Shown: positions 18,465 through 27,661, counted from the first letter of the stretch. The stretch is 64,000 bases of DNA from Allobosea sp. CS1GBMeth4 (GCF_900185715.1 NZ_FYAS01000043.1:62001-126000), one strand, 5' to 3'. Numbers and translations are program-made. Notes: generated by a model not told the origin, from the letters alone.

Positions 18465-18641
18465 GATGGCGGCTTTCAGGTGCCTGATAGGCCGGATGAC
18501 GGGGCTTGTCGCCGCATATGGGCGCCGTGGCGGCATGTTTGACACGCGTCCTTCCCTTCTCCCGCAAGGGGAGAGGGGACCCGACTTGCCAGCTCCGGCA
18601 CGACCGCCAAAGATCACCGCCCCGTCCCTTCCGAGACATCC

Positions 18642-19499
18642 ATGTCGCTGCGCTCAGTCCCCGCCCTCGCCTTCGAGCGCTTCATCGTCCATGACGGCTG
18701 GGCGATCGCCAGCCACATCGCGCTCTCGGTGCTGATGTCGCTGTTCCCCTTCCTGATCCTCGTCACCGCGCTCGGCGGCCTGTTCGGCTCGCAGGCCGCC
18801 GCCGACGAAGCGGCGCAGTTGCTGCTCGAGGCCTGGCCGCGCGAGGTGGCGGAACCGATCGCGCGCGAGATCCGCTCGGTGCTGACCGCGGTGCGCAGGG
18901 ACGCGCTGACGCTGGGCGCGATCCTGGCGCTGTATTTCTCCTCCTCCGGGGTCGAGGCGGTGCGGATCGGGCTCAACCGCGCCTACGAGGCCTATGAATG
19001 GCGCTCCTGGTGGCGCACCCGGCTGGAATCGATCGTCTATGTCGTCGGCGGCGCCGCCTTCATGCTGGCCTTCTCGCTGCTGGTCGTGCTCGGCCCGCTG
19101 ATCTGGCGCGGCCTGGTCGGCTTCGCGCCGGCCCTCGCCCCGCTCGGCTTCCTGCTCGCCTTCCTGCGCATCGCGGGGGCGACCGTGCTGGTCGTGCTCG
19201 CGCTCAGCGTCGCGCACAAGCTGCTGCCGGCCCGCGCCCCGCATATCGGCGCGATGTGGCCCGGCATCCTGACGACGCTGGCGGCCTGGCTGATCGGCGG
19301 CGTCGCCTTCGGCTGGTATCTCGATTCCTTCGCCGGCGCCTATGTCACCACCTATGCCGGCCTCGCCACCGCGATGATCGCGCTCGTCTTCCTGTACTGG
19401 CTCGCGGCGATCTTCCTCTACGGCGCCGAGCTCAACGCCGCGATCGCGCTGGTCAGGGCGCCGGGAAAATCGCCCGGCGACGTGCTGAGCTCGCTCTGA
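18642..19499 (+). CDS. YihY/virulence factor BrkB family membrane protein
   Basis: A 285-residue integral membrane protein with about six helices. Typical signatures are DDGWAIASHIALS-like N-terminal region (HDGWAIASHIALSVLMSLFP), YFSSSGVEAVRIGLNRAYE, and GAYVTTYAGLATAMIALVFL then YWLAAIFLYGAELNAAIAL at the C-terminus. The family was once annotated as ribonuclease BN; that is now regarded as wrong, and its function is uncertain, with transport or envelope roles proposed. It converges with ccr (27 bases between stops) and is divergent from the EamA gene. Confidence 0.92.
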   Translation: MSLRSVPALAFERFIVHDGWAIASHIALSVLMSLFPFLILVTALGGLFGSQAAADEAAQLLLEAWPREVAEPIAREIRSVLTAVRRDALTLGAILALYFSSSGVEAVRIGLNRAYEAYEWRSWWRTRLESIVYVVGGAAFMLAFSLLVVLGPLIWRGLVGFAPALAPLGFLLAFLRIAGATVLVVLALSVAHKLLPARAPHIGAMWPGILTTLAAWLIGGVAFGWYLDSFAGAYVTTYAGLATAMIALVFLYWLAAIFLYGAELNAAIALVRAPGKSPGDVLSSL

Positions 19500-19526
19500 G
19501 CCCGGGCGGGAGCCGGCGCGGAGAGG

Positions 19527-20801
19527 TCAGCCCTCCAGCGCCTCGACCACGTCCTCATAGGTGCGCAAGCCGGTGCGCGGCGCGTAGACCAGCACGGCCA
19601 TATTCCCCGGCGCGTGCTCGTTCTTCCACATCTTGTGGTGGGCGAGCGGGATCTTGTCCCAGGGGAAGACCTCGGACATGCAGGGATCGACCCGGCGGTC
19701 GAGCACGAACTGGTTGGCGGCGCTCGCCTGCTTGAGATGGGCGAAATGCGAGCCCTGCACGCGCTTCTGCCGCATCCAGACATAGCGGGCGTCGAAGGTG
19801 ATGTTGAAGCCGGAGGTTCCGGCGCAGAAGACGATCATGCCGCCGCGCTTGGCGACGAGGCAGGAGACCGGGAAGGTCGCCTCGCCGGGATGCTCGAAGA
19901 CGATGTCGACATCCTTCTTGCCGGTGATGTCCCAGATCGCCTTGCCGAACTTGCGCGCCTCCCTGGTCCACTCGCCATATTCCGGCGAGTTGACCTTGGG
20001 CATCTGGCCCCAGCAGTTGAAGTCCTTGCGGTTGATCACGCCCTTGGCGCCGAGGCCGAGCACGTAATCGCGCTTGCTCTCGTCGGAGATGACGCCGATG
20101 GCGTTGGCGCCGGAGGCGGCGCAGAGCTGGACGCCGAAGACGCCGAGGCCGCCGGAGGCGCCCCAGATCAGCACGTTGTCGCCCGGCTTGATCGTATGCG
20201 GGGCGTGGCCGAACAGCATGCGATAGGCGGTCGCGAGCGTCAGCGTGTAGCAGGCCGATTCCTCCCAGGAGAGGTGCTTCGGCTTCAGCATCAGCTGGCG
20301 CGACTGCACCCGGCAGAACTGGGCGAAGGAGCCGTCCGGCGTCTCATAGCCCCAGATGCGCTGGCTCGCCGAGAACATCGGGTCGCCGCCATTGCACTCC
20401 TCGTCGTCGCCATCGTCCTGGTTGCAGTGGACGATGACCTCGTCGCCGACCTTCCAGCGCTTCACCTTGGAGCCGACCGCCCAGACGATGCCGGAGGCGT
20501 CGGAACCGGCGATGTGGTGCGGGGCCTTGTGCACGTCGAAGGGCGATATGGGCTGGCCGAGGCCGGCCCAGATGCCGTTGTAGTTGACGCCGCCGGCCAT
20601 CACGAGAAGCAGCACCTCCTCCTCGCCGATCGACCAGGTGGGGACGACCTCGACCTTGAAGCTGTCCTGCGGCGGGCCGTGGCGCTCACGGCGGATCGTC
20701 CAGGCGTACATGTTGGCCGGGACATGGCCGAGCGGCGGCAACTCGCCGAGCTCGTAGAGATCCTTCAATGCGGGCTTCGCGACCTGCTGGAGCTGTGCCA
20801 T
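19527..20801 (-). CDS. ccr: Crotonyl-CoA carboxylase/reductase
   Basis: A 424-residue medium-chain dehydrogenase/reductase that reductively carboxylates crotonyl-CoA to ethylmalonyl-CoA with NADPH and CO2. It is the key enzyme of the ethylmalonyl-CoA pathway for growth on C2 or C1 compounds in bacteria lacking isocitrate lyase. Diagnostic features: the long N-terminus (KDLYELGELPPLGHVPANMY), GVNYNGIWAGLGQP, HCNQDDGDDEECNGGDPMF, and the Rossmann motif GASGGLGVFG at residues 214-223. The ATG at 20801 follows an AGGGAGA ribosome binding site; the frame is open to 20924. A large palindrome lies 167-206 bases upstream of the start. Confidence 0.96.
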   Translation of the reverse strand: MAQLQQVAKPALKDLYELGELPPLGHVPANMYAWTIRRERHGPPQDSFKVEVVPTWSIGEEEVLLLVMAGGVNYNGIWAGLGQPISPFDVHKAPHHIAGSDASGIVWAVGSKVKRWKVGDEVIVHCNQDDGDDEECNGGDPMFSASQRIWGYETPDGSFAQFCRVQSRQLMLKPKHLSWEESACYTLTLATAYRMLFGHAPHTIKPGDNVLIWGASGGLGVFGVQLCAASGANAIGVISDESKRDYVLGLGAKGVINRKDFNCWGQMPKVNSPEYGEWTREARKFGKAIWDITGKKDVDIVFEHPGEATFPVSCLVAKRGGMIVFCAGTSGFNITFDARYVWMRQKRVQGSHFAHLKQASAANQFVLDRRVDPCMSEVFPWDKIPLAHHKMWKNEHAPGNMAVLVYAPRTGLRTYEDVVEALEG

Positions 20802-20967
20802 CCGATCTCTCCCTAAGATCCGATGGTGCGGGGACGCCCGAACCATCACGACCGTTTCTCTGGTCCAGGGCGGGCTCGTGCGAAAAGCGGTTCCCGCCTT
20901 GTTCGCACCCCGGCCTGTCGCCACGCCTGTGGTCCGGCGGCGTTGTCGGCATGATGCAGGCCATTGC

Positions 20968-21007
20968 TGCGCTGCGCCATACGCCTATCGAATTATGCCG
21001 CAGCGCA
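20968..21007. promoter_or_regulatory. Large inverted repeat between ccr and the DUF4180 gene (candidate operator)
   Basis: Two 14-base arms, TGCGCTGCGCCATA at 20968-20981 and TATGCCGCAGCGCA at 20994-21007, are inverted copies with one mismatch, separated by 12 bases. The TGC/GCA-rich arms look like sites for PhaR-type (polyhydroxybutyrate) or TetR-type CcrR regulators known to act on this pathway. Binding is inferred. It is 91 bases upstream of the DUF4180 start as measured from the arm nearest it at 20981, and about 170-200 bases upstream of ccr. Confidence 0.55.
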
Positions 21008-21078
21008 AAAAACAAGGGGGAGGCCGACAAGTTCCCGCACCGCTTGCCTCACATCGGCGCTGCGGCGATACCACCGCA

Positions 21079-21441
21079 ATGGAGACGATCCGGGAGCTTC
21101 ACGGCACGACGGTGCTGATCTGCGCGCAGGACGGCCCGCCGCTCGCCAGCGAGCGCGACGCCAACGACGTTCTCGGCGCTGCCTGGGCGGAAGGCGCCGA
21201 GATGGCGGCGATCCCGGTCGGGCGGCTCGATCCCGCCTTCTTCCAGCTCGCCACGCGGCTGGCCGGCGAGATCGCGCAGAAATTCGTCAACTACCGCATC
21301 CGCCTCGCCATCGTCGGCGACATCTCGGCCCAGTGCGCACGGAGCAAGGCGCTGCGCGACTTCGTCCATGAGAGCAATCAGGGGCAGGCACTCTGGTTCG
21401 TCGACGATCTCGCCGCGCTCGAGGCCCGGCTCGCGGGCTGA
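21079..21441 (+). CDS. DUF4180 domain-containing protein
   Basis: A 120-residue protein starting METIRELHGTTVLICAQDGP at the ATG 21079; the upstream open frame is intergenic. It matches the DUF4180 family pattern: an N-terminal strand set, GPPLASERDANDVLGAAW, FFQLATRLAGEIAQKFVNYR, then RLAIVGDISAQCARSKALRD and a C-terminal QALWFVDDLAAL. The family has no known function; members are small cytoplasmic proteins, often beside regulators. Here it is divergent from ccr and shares its control region, and it converges with ubiG (seven bases between stops). Confidence 0.8.
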   Translation: METIRELHGTTVLICAQDGPPLASERDANDVLGAAWAEGAEMAAIPVGRLDPAFFQLATRLAGEIAQKFVNYRIRLAIVGDISAQCARSKALRDFVHESNQGQALWFVDDLAALEARLAG

Positions 21442-21448
21442 AAGGCGA

Positions 21449-22201
21449 TCAGGCCGAACGTCCCGCCGCCAGCATGTAGTTGACGTCGAGATCGCGCGAG
21501 AGCGACCAGCGATCGGCGAGCGGATTATAGGCGACGCCCTCGCGGGCGAAGACCGACAGCCCGCCGGCCTCGATCGCCGCCTCGAGCTCGGCCGGCGTGA
21601 CGAACTTCTCCCAATCATGCGTGCCGCGCGGCAGCCAGCGCAGGATGTATTCGGCGCCGACGATGGCGAGCGCATAGGATTTCAGCGTGCGGTTGAGCGT
21701 CGCCATGACCAGCAGCCCGCCCGGCTTCACCGCCGCGCAGCAGGACGCGACGAAGGCCTCGACATCGGTGACGTGCTCGACCACCTCCATGGCGAGCACG
21801 ATGTCGAAGCGCGCTCCGGAGGCGACGACCGCCTCGATCGTCTCCTCGCGATAATCGACCGCGACCCCGGCCTTCTGCGCATGGGCGCGGGCGACGGCGA
21901 TATTGGTCGCGGCCGGGTCGAGCCCGGTCACCTGCGCGCCCAGGCGCGCCAGCGGCTCGGAAAGCACCCCGCCGCCACAGCCGATGTCGACGATGCTGAG
22001 ATCCTTCAGCGCCGCGAGCGATTTCGGATCGCGACCGAAGCGCTCGCAGGCGAGGTCGCGGATGAAGGCGAGCCGCACCGGATTGAACTTGTGCAGCACC
22101 GCCATCGGCCCTTTCGGGTCCCACCAGCTCCTCGCCAGCGCGTCGAAGCGCGCGACCTCGGCCGGGTCGATGGTGGAACTTCCGCGTGCCGCTGCCGTCA
22201 T
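21449..22201 (-). CDS. ubiG: Ubiquinone biosynthesis O-methyltransferase UbiG
   Basis: Catalyses the two O-methylations of ubiquinone synthesis using S-adenosylmethionine. The class I methyltransferase motif I is VDIGCGGGVLSEPLARLGA at about residues 71-89; other UbiG marks are WWDPKGPMAVLHKFNPVRL near residue 26 and the C-terminal PRGTHDWEKFVTPAELEAAI. The ATG at 22201 gives 250 residues, the usual alphaproteobacterial length, beginning MTAAARGSSTIDPAEVARFD. An ATG at 22270 would add 23 residues. It is divergent from lysC, a neighbourhood common in Hyphomicrobiales. Confidence 0.94.
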   Translation of the reverse strand: MTAAARGSSTIDPAEVARFDALARSWWDPKGPMAVLHKFNPVRLAFIRDLACERFGRDPKSLAALKDLSIVDIGCGGGVLSEPLARLGAQVTGLDPAATNIAVARAHAQKAGVAVDYREETIEAVVASGARFDIVLAMEVVEHVTDVEAFVASCCAAVKPGGLLVMATLNRTLKSYALAIVGAEYILRWLPRGTHDWEKFVTPAELEAAIEAGGLSVFAREGVAYNPLADRWSLSRDLDVNYMLAAGRSA

Positions 22202-22353
22202 CGCCTTTGATATCCCGTTTACGCGTGTCTCGAACGCGGCCGCATTGACACTTTCGGTGCTGCCCGTCATCTACACCCGCCCTTCGCCTGGCGCGAGGGC
22301 GCTATTCGTCCCGGCCCGGCGCCGGGGCCCGTTGCTGAGAGCTCTTGGACGTC

Positions 22354-23592
22354 ATGGCCCGTCTGGTGATGAAATTCGGCGGCACGTCGGTCGCCACTGT
22401 CGAGCGCATCAAGAACGCGGCCCGTCACGTCAAACGTGAGTACGACGCCGGCCATGAGGTCGCGGTCGTGGTCTCGGCGATGTCGGGCAAGACCAACGAG
22501 CTCGTCGCCTGGTGCAAGGAGGCGTCCTCCGTCTACGACCAGGCCGAATACGACACCGTGGTCGCCTCGGGCGAGCAGGTCACCTCCGGCCTGATGGCGA
22601 TCGTGCTGCAGGAGATGGGCATGCCCGCGCGCTCCTGGCAGGGCTGGCAGATCCCGCTCTACGGCTCGGACGCGCACGGCTCGGCCCGCATCGAGGGCGT
22701 CGACGGCGCCGGCATCCTCGCCGGCTTCGACCGCAACCGCGAGATCGCCGTCTGCTCCGGCTTCCAGGGCGTGAATCCGCGCACGCAGCGCATCGTCACC
22801 CTCGGCCGCGGCGGCTCGGACACCAGCGCGGTCGCGCTCGCCGCCGGGCTCAAGGCCGATCGCTGCGATATCTATACCGACGTCGACGGCGTCTATACGA
22901 CCGACCCGCGCGTGGTGCCGAAGGCGCGGCGCATGGACAAGGTCTCGTTCGAGGAGATGCTGGAAATGGCCTCCCTCGGCTCGAAGGTGCTGCAGGTGCG
23001 CTCGGTCGAGATCGCCATGGTGCAGCGCGTGCCGACCTATGTGCGCTCCTCCTTCGACGACCCGGACAACCCCAATCCAGGCACCCTCATCTGCGACGAG
23101 GACGACATCGTGGAACAGCAGATCGTCACCGGCATCGCGTTCTCGCGCGACGAAGCCCAGATCACGCTCCGGCGCGTGGCCGACAAGCCGGGCGTCGCCG
23201 CGGCGATCTTCGGGCCGCTGGCCGACGCCAACATCAATGTCGACATGATCATCCAGGTCGTCTCCGACGACCAGGCGACCACCGACATCACCTTCACCGT
23301 GCCGACTGCCGATTACGAGCGCGCCAAGGCGCTGCTCGAATCCAAGCACGACACCATCGCCTACCAGGACATCCAGGGCGCGACCGACGTGGTGAAGATC
23401 TCGGCGATCGGCGTCGGCATGAGGAGCCATGCCGGCGTCGCGGCGCGCGCCTTCCGGGCGCTGGCCGAGAAGGGCATCAACATCCGCGCCATCACCACCT
23501 CCGAGATCAAGTTCTCGGTGCTGATCGACGCCGCCTATACCGAGCTCGCGGTCCGCACCCTGCACTCGCTCTACGGGCTCGACGCGGCCTGA
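22354..23592 (+). CDS. lysC: Aspartate kinase
   Basis: A 412-residue monofunctional aspartokinase that phosphorylates aspartate, opening the pathway to lysine, methionine and threonine. Signatures are KFGGTSV at residues 7-13, the GRGGSDTSAVALAAGL nucleotide-binding loop, and YTDVDGVYTTDPRVVP. Residues about 265-405 form two ACT domains for feedback control by lysine and threonine (EAQITLRRVADKPGVAAAIF, DVVKISAIGVGMRSHAGVAA). The ATG at 22354 is preferred over the upstream TTG at 22345 because MARLVMKFGGTSV is the family start. It is divergent from ubiG. Confidence 0.97.
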   Translation: MARLVMKFGGTSVATVERIKNAARHVKREYDAGHEVAVVVSAMSGKTNELVAWCKEASSVYDQAEYDTVVASGEQVTSGLMAIVLQEMGMPARSWQGWQIPLYGSDAHGSARIEGVDGAGILAGFDRNREIAVCSGFQGVNPRTQRIVTLGRGGSDTSAVALAAGLKADRCDIYTDVDGVYTTDPRVVPKARRMDKVSFEEMLEMASLGSKVLQVRSVEIAMVQRVPTYVRSSFDDPDNPNPGTLICDEDDIVEQQIVTGIAFSRDEAQITLRRVADKPGVAAAIFGPLADANINVDMIIQVVSDDQATTDITFTVPTADYERAKALLESKHDTIAYQDIQGATDVVKISAIGVGMRSHAGVAARAFRALAEKGINIRAITTSEIKFSVLIDAAYTELAVRTLHSLYGLDAA

Positions 23593-23728
23593 TCCCATGG
23601 CGGGCGCTCGGGTCTCTGCCCCGCCGGCGCCGCCATATGACCACGAAATGACCCGATCGCCTCCAGGCTCCGATCCCATTCCTGGTGTCGCATCGCCCCT
23701 TCATCCGCAACCGATGGAAGGACACGCG

Positions 23729-24100
23729 ATGCGCATGACCCTGATCGCCGCCGCCGGCGCCACTCTCCTGGCCGGCGCCGCCAGCGCCCAGGCGCCGTCG
23801 ACCGAGCGCCCCCGGAGCCAGCCGCCGGCCTCCTCGCAGGAAGCCCCGGCGAACGCACCGACGATCACCTCCGTCAAGGTCGTCGAGATCGACGAGCTGC
23901 CGGAGGCGACCAGGGCGCAGGTCAACCAGCTGGTGGCGACCCGGACCGCGGACGAGCTGGAGAAGCTTCGCCAGGCGGTCGAGAAGGCGCCGGCGGTGAA
24001 GTCGGCCGTCGAGGCGAAGGGCCTCTCCGCGCGCGACGTCGTGCTGGCCCAGGTGAGCAACGAGGGCGAATTGACGATCGTCGCGAGGAAGGCCGGCTGA
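23729..24100 (+). CDS. Small secreted protein of unknown function
   Basis: A 123-residue protein. The ATG at 23729 has GGAAGGA eight bases upstream; the open frame runs back to 23597 but without coding character. Residues 1-21 (MRMTLIAAAGATLLAGAASA) are a signal peptide cut after ASA, followed by a Pro/Ser/Glu-rich segment and then a helical, charged domain (ITSVKVVEIDELPEATRAQV, RTADELEKLRQAVEKAPAV). It is probably periplasmic. No family is recognised. It lies 136 bases downstream of lysC in the same direction and converges with the CYTH-CHAD gene. Confidence 0.75.
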   Translation: MRMTLIAAAGATLLAGAASAQAPSTERPRSQPPASSQEAPANAPTITSVKVVEIDELPEATRAQVNQLVATRTADELEKLRQAVEKAPAVKSAVEAKGLSARDVVLAQVSNEGELTIVARKAG

Positions 24101-24128
24101 CGAGCCGCGGAGCGGCGCGGTCGACAGC

Positions 24129-25724
24129 CTACGACCAGAACGGCGTCGCTCCCTCGAACTTCCGCCAGCGCACCTTGAGCTCGCGGCCGGCCTCGACGGC
24201 CTGCCGACACTGCCAGCCGTGCACGGCGCCGGCGGCGAAATGCAGCTCCGCCCCGGCCGTGCCGCCCCGCAGTTCGGCGAGAAGATGCTGCGTCGTCGCC
24301 GCGTCGTTGGCGAGGCCGAGCGCTTCCTGCAGCCGGGCGAGCCGCGCGAGATATTTCCGCGCCGGCGCGCCGTCGAAGAGCGGCAGGAAGAACTCGGCCG
24401 TGTAGCGCAGCTTCTTCAGCGCCAGCCGCAGCTCGTGGCGAGCCCCGGCGTCCAGCCTGCCGAAGCCGCGCCCGCCCTTCAGCGCCTTGCGATGGACCCG
24501 TGCCAGCGCCCGCGCCGCGAAGTCGGCGGCCGGCCCGGCCAGCACCGCCATGGTTTCGCTGGCGAGACCGTTGCGCCAGCCGCGCCGCTGGATCAGGGCG
24601 CCGAGCGACAGGAGAAACCGGCTGGTCCGCGGATCGCCCAGGCAGTCCTGCACCGCGGCGTAGCTCGCGGCCTGGAACGGCTCGGCCGCCGTGCGGAGCA
24701 CCGCCAGCCCCGCATCGTCGAGGCCGGCGGCCTCGATGTCGGGCACGGTCTGGGTGATGAAGACGTCCCAGTTGCGGGCCGGGCCGAGCACCTGGCCGAA
24801 GCGCTTCGCCTCCTGCGCGATCGGGACGAGCGCCGGCGAAGCGACCTCGCCCTTCAGCACCGAGAGCGCCGAGCGCAGGCGGCGCAGCGAGACGCGCATC
24901 TGATGGACGCTCTCGGGCCCGGACCGGAGCGCGACCGGCGCGAGATTGCCGAGCAACTGGCCGTGGATGCCGCCCAGGATCGCCGCGATCGCCGCGTCGG
25001 CATTGTCATGCGCGCCGATCTCGATCGGCTTCGCCTTCACCGCCCGAGGCGGGCGCGAGAAGGCGAGCCCATAGCCGCGCGCCGACTTGCTCCGCGTCTC
25101 GAGCCGCAGCGGCGCGATGTCGAGCAGAGCGAGCCCCAGCTCATAGAGCGCCGCCGCCTCGCCTTCCTTGAGCTCGAGCTCGATCTCGCTGACCGGCAGG
25201 CTGTTCTCGCCCGCCTCGATCGCACCCTCGTCGAAGGCGATCTCGATCAGCGCGCCGGCAAAGTCGAGCCGGCGAAGGCGCCGCCGGACTCGGGTGGCGA
25301 AGACGGGCGCGAGCTGCCCCGACGACAGGCCGGCGAGCGGCTCGCCGATCTCGGCGAGCGGCAGGAGGGCGAGATCGAGCGAGCCGTCCGGAAGCGCGAC
25401 CTCCCATTCGTCACGGGCCAGAGGATCGCCCGAGCCGGAGCGCTTCACGGTCTGGACGTGACGCTTGCCGCTGCGGCGCACGCGCAGCGCGAGGCCGTTG
25501 CGGTCGAGCAGCCGGTCGGGCGTGTCGTAATAGACGGCATCGAGCCGGCGGGTGAGGCCGCGGTTGCGGGCATGGCGGGCGACCAGCTCGGAGCCGCGCA
25601 GAATCTCGAGCGCCTCCGGCGACACGGCCAGCTTCAGCTCGATCTCGCGTGGCGGCTGCTTCTGCGGCGCGGGAGGCGAGGCCTGACCCGGCTTGGCAAC
25701 CTCCTCGCTCGGCACGGCGTCCAA
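24129..25724 (-). CDS. CYTH and CHAD domain-containing protein
   Basis: A 531-residue protein. The N-terminal CYTH (triphosphate tunnel metalloenzyme) domain starts with EIELKLAV at about residue 27, giving the ExExK motif, and contains YYDTPDRLLDRNGLALRVRR and an acidic-basic set of tunnel residues. From about residue 240 a CHAD domain follows (PESVHQMRVSLRRLRSALSV, HELRLALKKLRYTAEFF), rich in conserved histidines and arginines. CHAD domains bind inorganic polyphosphate; CYTH domains of this type hydrolyse triphosphate. The start is a TTG at 25724, or a GTG at 25715; no ATG precedes the CYTH motif. It lies alone between convergent and tandem neighbours. Confidence 0.92.
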   Translation of the reverse strand: MDAVPSEEVAKPGQASPPAPQKQPPREIELKLAVSPEALEILRGSELVARHARNRGLTRRLDAVYYDTPDRLLDRNGLALRVRRSGKRHVQTVKRSGSGDPLARDEWEVALPDGSLDLALLPLAEIGEPLAGLSSGQLAPVFATRVRRRLRRLDFAGALIEIAFDEGAIEAGENSLPVSEIELELKEGEAAALYELGLALLDIAPLRLETRSKSARGYGLAFSRPPRAVKAKPIEIGAHDNADAAIAAILGGIHGQLLGNLAPVALRSGPESVHQMRVSLRRLRSALSVLKGEVASPALVPIAQEAKRFGQVLGPARNWDVFITQTVPDIEAAGLDDAGLAVLRTAAEPFQAASYAAVQDCLGDPRTSRFLLSLGALIQRRGWRNGLASETMAVLAGPAADFAARALARVHRKALKGGRGFGRLDAGARHELRLALKKLRYTAEFFLPLFDGAPARKYLARLARLQEALGLANDAATTQHLLAELRGGTAGAELHFAAGAVHGWQCRQAVEAGRELKVRWRKFEGATPFWS

Positions 25725-25828
25725 GGCTCGTCTCCACTGGGCGGTGCGGAGCCATGACAGTAGCGTCGCCGGCGGCGCCTTGTCACCACTCCGCCCCGGG
25801 CACGGCCCGAGGCGGAGTGGCGCAGGGA

Positions 25829-26623
25829 TCAGAGCGCCTGCCGGATCGCCGCCTCCACCGGCGAGCAGGCGCCGTCGGACCGGTCGAGGACGAGCGGCTC
25901 GCGCGGCAGCAGCGGCGGCTGGGCCAGGAAACGCGGCCTCGTGCCGCGATGCGGCTGCGCCGCGTGCACCAGGAAGGGGTGGCAGAGATAGGCCGTGCCG
26001 GCCGCCCCCGTCGCCAGCACCTCCTCGCGACCGGCGCTGCCGGCGAAACCGTCGGCCGCGAGATCGCGCAGCGACAGCCCCGCATCGCCCGCCGGGGCGA
26101 GCCGGCGGGCGATGTCGCGATGCGAGCCCGCCCGGATGCGCGTCGGCGCGTCGTCCGGTCCGACATCGGAGAACAGGAACAGCAGCAGCAGCGCCCGGCC
26201 CTTCGAGGCGAGATTGACGCGCCAGTTCATGAAGTCGGGATCGTCGAAGCCGAAGCTGACATCGACATGCCAGCCGGCATCGCCGGGGTCCTCCGGCGAC
26301 GGAAAGCGCACCGGAAACGTGCCGATGGCGCGGCAGGGCAACCAGCGCCCGGCGCCGACGAGCTGGTCGAAGGCGCCGTGCAGACGCGGCGTGTTCGCCG
26401 CCGCGACGAAGGGCGCGTCGGTGTAGAGGCCGAGCCGGATCACCGGCTTCGTCCAGCTCGCGGGATCGTCCGGAGCGCAGCCGAGATCGCGCCAGAGGAT
26501 GGCGCGCGCCTCCTCTGCGAGCGCGGGCGGGAAGGCATGGTCGAGCCGGACATAGCCGCGCTCGATGAAATGGGCGATCTGCGCGTCGTCGAGGACGCGC
26601 CCAGCGAATTGGTCGGGAGCCAT
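25829..26623 (-). CDS. Phytanoyl-CoA dioxygenase (PhyH) family protein
   Basis: A 264-residue protein with the Fe(II)/2-oxoglutarate oxygenase signature: HxD at H119-D121 in GWHVDVSFGF and a distal His-Arg pair in LVHAAQPHRGTRPRF about residues 224-238. Between them is a double-stranded beta-helix (RVNLASKGRALLLLFLFSDV, TRIRAGSHRDIARR). PhyH enzymes hydroxylate varied small molecules; the substrate here is unknown. The ATG at 26623 is clear. Upstream, 26624-26920 is gene-free, with an imperfect G/C palindrome near 26715-26750 and no recognisable site. Confidence 0.85.
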   Translation of the reverse strand: MAPDQFAGRVLDDAQIAHFIERGYVRLDHAFPPALAEEARAILWRDLGCAPDDPASWTKPVIRLGLYTDAPFVAAANTPRLHGAFDQLVGAGRWLPCRAIGTFPVRFPSPEDPGDAGWHVDVSFGFDDPDFMNWRVNLASKGRALLLLFLFSDVGPDDAPTRIRAGSHRDIARRLAPAGDAGLSLRDLAADGFAGSAGREEVLATGAAGTAYLCHPFLVHAAQPHRGTRPRFLAQPPLLPREPLVLDRSDGACSPVEAAIRQAL

Positions 26624-26920
26624 TGACGAGTGTCTTTCGATAGCGGCCAGCCGAAGCGCCCGCGGGGCGGGCAGGCTGGCAAGGGACCTGCGGACGCGAG
26701 CTTTCGTCCGTTTGCAGGCCCGGGCGCGAAGCGCGCGTCAGGCCCGCAGGGAGGTCAGGCGAGATCGAAGACGGCGAACATCATCATGATGCCGGACTAT
26801 CGCAGCCGCCAGCGGTGCGATCAAGCCCGCCGGCAGACGCCTGAGCCGAAAGGCGCGCTGGTCAAGCCGGGAGCGAGGCTGCCACGATAGGGAAACCCCG
26901 GATTCGGGCCCGGACACTGA

Positions 26921-27661
26921 ATGCGGATCGCCATCCTCTCCGACATCCATGCCAATCGCGAGGCGTTCGAGGCGGTGCTGGCGGCCGTGCGCCGGCTGGC
27001 GCCGGACCGGCTGGTGCTGCTCGGAGACCTCGTCGGCTACGGCCCCGACCCCGGATTCTGCGTCGACGCGGCGCGAGAGCTCGTCGCCGCCGGCGCGATC
27101 TGCATCCGGGGCAATCATGACGAGGCGGCGGTGCACGGCCCCGCCGGAATGACGCCGAACGCCCATGAGGCGGCGCTGTGGACCAAGGCGCAGCTCGGCG
27201 CCGAACAGAGCGCCTTTCTCGACTCCCTGCCGCTGACGGCCGAGCTCGACGGCGTGCTCCTCGTCCATGCCAGCGCCCGCGATCCTGCCGCCTGGCACTA
27301 TGTCCGCGACCTCCGCAGCGCCGCGGCCTGCCTCGCGGCGACCGAGGCCCGGATGGTGATCTGCGGCCACACCCATCTGCCGGCGATCTTCTACGCCAGG
27401 GCCGGGCGCGAGCCGGTGGCGTTCATCCCCCTGCGCGACGTTCCGGCGCCGCTCTCGGCCGCGCACCGGCATGTCGTCGTGGTCGGCGCCGTCGGCCAGC
27501 CCCGCGACGGCGACCCGGCCGCCTGCTTCGCGCTGCTCGACACGCGGGCGCGCGAGGTCACGATGATGCGCGTGCCCTACGACAGCCAGGAAACCGCAAG
27601 GAAGATCCGGGCGGCCGGCCTGCCGGACTGGCTCGGCCTGCGCCTGCAGATCGGGAGGTAG
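26921..27661 (+). CDS. Metallophosphoesterase family protein (YfcE/MJ0936-like)
   Basis: A 246-residue calcineurin-like phosphoesterase. All metal-binding motifs are visible: DIH at residues 8-10, GDLVGYGPDP from 35 (D36), GNHDE at 64-68, and CGHTH at 148-152. The DLVGYGPDP spacing matches the small YfcE/MJ0936 group, which hydrolyses phosphodiesters in vitro; the cellular substrate is unknown. A palindromic repeat begins at the stop codon and separates it from the kinase gene. Confidence 0.88.
   Translation: MRIAILSDIHANREAFEAVLAAVRRLAPDRLVLLGDLVGYGPDPGFCVDAARELVAAGAICIRGNHDEAAVHGPAGMTPNAHEAALWTKAQLGAEQSAFLDSLPLTAELDGVLLVHASARDPAAWHYVRDLRSAAACLAATEARMVICGHTHLPAIFYARAGREPVAFIPLRDVPAPLSAAHRHVVVVGAVGQPRDGDPAACFALLDTRAREVTMMRVPYDSQETARKIRAAGLPDWLGLRLQIGR

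Noticed and set aside
26755..26787. A 10-codon minus-strand peptide beginning with three methionines
   Set aside because: It has no regulatory hairpin pair or downstream biosynthetic gene to make it a leader peptide, and it is too short to judge.
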